Below, one piece after another: positions 6,180 to 7,792 of a stretch of DNA of 7,792 nt (positions within the stretch are counted from its first letter, which is position 1; the number at the start of each line of letters is the position of its first letter). The stretch comes from G039029935 sp039029935. Lineage in GTDB: Bacteria; Chloroflexota; Anaerolineae; Caldilineales; Caldilineaceae. The position numbers and the translations under genes are program-made. The stretch lies in NCBI GenBank assembly GCA_039029935.1, contig JBCCFC010000642.1, forward strand, positions 1-7,792, read 5' to 3'. Below the pieces are notes generated by a model. The model was not told the origin of the DNA. It saw nothing but the letters and a program-made list of their open reading frames with translations, and did no database searches.

Positions 6180-7556
6180 ATGGCGAAAAAATTAACACTC
6201 AATCCTGTTCTCAACCACATCGAAACCCAGCGGGAATCCTTCATCCAACGGCTCATCACCTACGTCTCGCAGCCAAGCATCAGCGCACATGGCGTGGGCA
6301 TTGCTGAGACAGCGGACTTTCTACATGGCTACATGAATGAACTGGGCATGGAAGCACAATTGCTGGAAAGCAGCGGCTGGCCCTTTGTCTATGGCAAACG
6401 CACCGACTGCGATGGTGGCCCGACAGTGCTGCTCTATGGTCACTATGATGTGCAGCCACCCGACCCGTTGGAGGAATGGGTGTCACCGCCGTTTGAACCG
6501 GAAATCCGTGATGGCCGTATCTGGGGACGTGGCGTTGGTGACAATAAGGGGCAACACTTTGCGCAACTGCTGGCGATTGAATCATGGCTGGCAACTGCTG
6601 GCAGCTTGCCGTGCAACGTGATTGTTCTGCTGGAAGGTGAAGAAGAGGTGGGTAGCCCACATATCAGCGAATGTATTGAAAAGTATCGTCCGCTGTTTGA
6701 GGATGTCGATTTGGTCATCACCGCCGATGGTCCCATCTTGGAAGGGGGGCGGCCCTGCCTGTCATATGGACCGCGTGGCATCGCCAGCTTTGAACTGCGG
6801 GTGCGTCACGCCAACCGCGACTTTCATTCGGGCAATTGGGGTGGCGTTGCACCGAATCCGATTTGGACGCTGGTGCATTTGCTGGCGACGATGAAAAATG
6901 ACCAGGGTGAAGTGACGATTGACGGCTTTTATGATAATGTCCTGCCGCCAACACCAGCGGAACGGGAAGCACTGGGTAAATTGCCTGTGAATGTTGATGC
7001 AGTGATGCAAAAGGTAGGCATGACACGGTTGGATGTGCCGCTTGACCGCCCTTTCTTTGACCGTTTATCGACCTATCCGACCTTTACCATCAACGGCTTT
7101 CACAGCGGATACGGTGGTCCGGGTACGAAGACCGTGCTGCCCTGTGAAGCCTTTGTCAAATGTGACATGCGCTTGATTGAAGCGCAGAGTGTCGATGATA
7201 TTCTCGACAAAGTGGAAGCGCATGTGAAACACCATGCACCCGAAGTTGAGGTCGTTCGTCAAGGCGGTATGGAACCCTCGAAGACACCTTTGGAGTCCGT
7301 CTACACCGAGCCAATCCGCCAAGCATTTATTGCTGCACAGGGCGAAGAGCCACTGTTGGTTCCCGCAATGGGTGGTAGTCTGCCCGACTATGTCTGGACC
7401 AAGCAGCTCGGTGTGCCTTCCTTCCAGACGCCCTATGCGAACCACGATGAAGCCAATCATGCTCCTAATGAGAACATGGAAGTGGACCGTTTTATCAAGG
7501 GGATCAAAACTGGAGCCGCTGTGCTGGCACATCTAGGTGCAATGGATAACCAGTAA
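6180..7556 (+). CDS. M20-family metallopeptidase (dipeptidase)
   Basis: This 458-residue cytosolic zinc enzyme of the M20/M25/M40 family hydrolyses dipeptides or related amides. Numbering is from the 6180 ATG. The dinuclear site is complete: His88 and Asp90 in Y-G-H-Y-D-V-Q, bridging Asp121 in G-R-G-V-G-D-N-K-G, the Glu155-Glu156 pair (base and ligand) in E-G-E-E-E-V-G-S, Asp183 in T-A-D-G-P, and His427 in N-H-A-P-N-E. His216 in F-H-S-G-N-W-G-G is the lid-domain histidine contributed across the dimer. Length and architecture fit CNDP-like dipeptidases; the substrate is not readable. A GTG at 6162 would add six residues and overlap brnA, but the ATG starting 4 nt after the brnA stop begins a normal N-terminus. 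No terminator separates it from brnA, so co-transcription is possible. Its G+C is visibly higher than that of the preceding genes. Confidence 0.93.
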   Translation: MAKKLTLNPVLNHIETQRESFIQRLITYVSQPSISAHGVGIAETADFLHGYMNELGMEAQLLESSGWPFVYGKRTDCDGGPTVLLYGHYDVQPPDPLEEWVSPPFEPEIRDGRIWGRGVGDNKGQHFAQLLAIESWLATAGSLPCNVIVLLEGEEEVGSPHISECIEKYRPLFEDVDLVITADGPILEGGRPCLSYGPRGIASFELRVRHANRDFHSGNWGGVAPNPIWTLVHLLATMKNDQGEVTIDGFYDNVLPPTPAEREALGKLPVNVDAVMQKVGMTRLDVPLDRPFFDRLSTYPTFTINGFHSGYGGPGTKTVLPCEAFVKCDMRLIEAQSVDDILDKVEAHVKHHAPEVEVVRQGGMEPSKTPLESVYTEPIRQAFIAAQGEEPLLVPAMGGSLPDYVWTKQLGVPSFQTPYANHDEANHAPNENMEVDRFIKGIKTGAAVLAHLGAMDNQ

Positions 7557-7566
7557 GTTCATTCGG

Positions 7567-7637
7567 GGACGCGGACAAGCGTGGATAAACACGGAAAAAT
7601 AACAAGTATCCGCGTTTATCCACGCTCGTTCGCGTCC
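7567..7637. repeat. Long imperfect inverted repeat of 10-bp units between convergent genes
   Basis: Arms 7567-7594 and 7610-7637 pair over 28 positions with two A-C mismatches and one G-U as read on the plus strand. The loop is 15 nt (7595-7609). On the minus-strand transcript the two mismatches become G-U pairs. Each arm consists of three imperfect 10-bp units: acgcggacaa, gcgtggataa and acacggaaaa on the left, mirrored on the right. It lies between the stops of the peptidase gene (7556) and the minus-strand P450 gene (7649), so it could stop or stabilise both transcripts. Neither side has a T-run, so it is not a standard intrinsic terminator. It resembles widespread intergenic GCGGATAA-type repeats (from memory, not checked). 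Confidence 0.8.
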
Positions 7638-7648
7638 GACACCTTCTA

Positions 7649-7792
7649 TCAACGTCGTACCCACAATGACTTTGGCCCACGAAAGGCTATGTTCATTGGG
7701 TATGTCACTGTTTGCTCCTCAATAAGACTCAGGTTTGGAAAACGGGTAATCAATCCTTCCAATGCAATCCGTGCCTCTAACTTGCCCAAGGC
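7649..7792 (-). CDS. Cytochrome P450, C-terminal end (partial)
   Basis: Reading leftward from the right edge, the frame stays open for 47 codons to a TGA whose plus-strand complement is 7649-7651. The peptide begins A-L-G-K-L-E-A-R-I-A-L-E, the helix L that follows the heme-binding cysteine loop in P450s (C-x-G-x-x-L-A-R-x-E). R-F-P-N-L-S-L follows, then the terminal strands ending F-R-G-P-K-S-L-W-V-R-R, as in bacterial soluble P450s that finish with R-G-x-x-x-L-x-V. The heme cysteine itself should lie about four codons beyond the edge. These enzymes are heme monooxygenases using electrons from ferredoxin or a reductase; the substrate cannot be inferred. The gene converges on the peptidase gene. 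Confidence 0.92.
   Translation of the reverse strand, partial: ALGKLEARIALEGLITRFPNLSLIEEQTVTYPMNIAFRGPKSLWVRR

Noticed and set aside
7065..7532. Long minus-strand open frame (155 codons) opposite the M20 peptidase.
   Set aside because: It is a shadow of a gene with all metal ligands intact, and its peptide shows no recognisable motif.
7567..7637. CRISPR-like repeats in the 10-bp periodic region.
   Set aside because: The units are adjacent with no spacers and are mirrored in a hairpin.

Overview
The window is a bacterial genome segment of roughly 45-50% G+C, with short Shine-Dalgarno-type starts, overlapping genes and a sigma70-like promoter. The taxon cannot be fixed from the sequence. The mix of a cytochrome P450, an M20 dipeptidase, a BrnT/BrnA module, an AAA-like/PD-(D/E)XK protein and a 10-bp-period GCGGATAA-type inverted repeat would fit an environmental bacterium such as Chloroflexota or another filamentous lineage, but this is a weak inference.

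Layout. (1) Positions 1-136 probably hold the last codons of a gene entering from the left. (2) Positions 96-3507 hold a tight two-gene unit: a fold-type-II PLP enzyme of the threonine-synthase-like group, overlapped by 8 nt by a P-type ATPase that lacks the usual CPC metal motif. This unit ends at a strong intrinsic terminator (about 3595-3647). (3) Positions 3704-5269 hold an AAA-ATPase-like protein with a C-terminal PD-(D/E)XK nuclease domain. Its codon usage changes along its length. (4) Positions 5334-6175 hold a BrnT-BrnA type II toxin-antitoxin module behind a near-consensus extended -10 promoter. The antitoxin carries an unusual 77-residue C-terminal tail. (5) Positions 6180-7556 hold a complete M20 metallopeptidase starting 4 nt after the antitoxin stop, so it may be read from the same transcript. 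(6) Positions 7567-7637 hold a long imperfect hairpin built of 10-bp units, between the convergent ends of the peptidase gene and a minus-strand gene. (7) Positions 7649-7792 hold the C-terminal 47 residues of a cytochrome P450 on the minus strand, running off the right edge.

The most interesting parts are the PLP enzyme/P-type ATPase pair, whose overlap suggests a joint function while the ATPase ion site does not match standard heavy-metal pumps, and the tailed BrnA antitoxin coupled to a housekeeping-type peptidase. The AAA/nuclease and BrnTA genes look like an accessory patch lying between metabolic genes.
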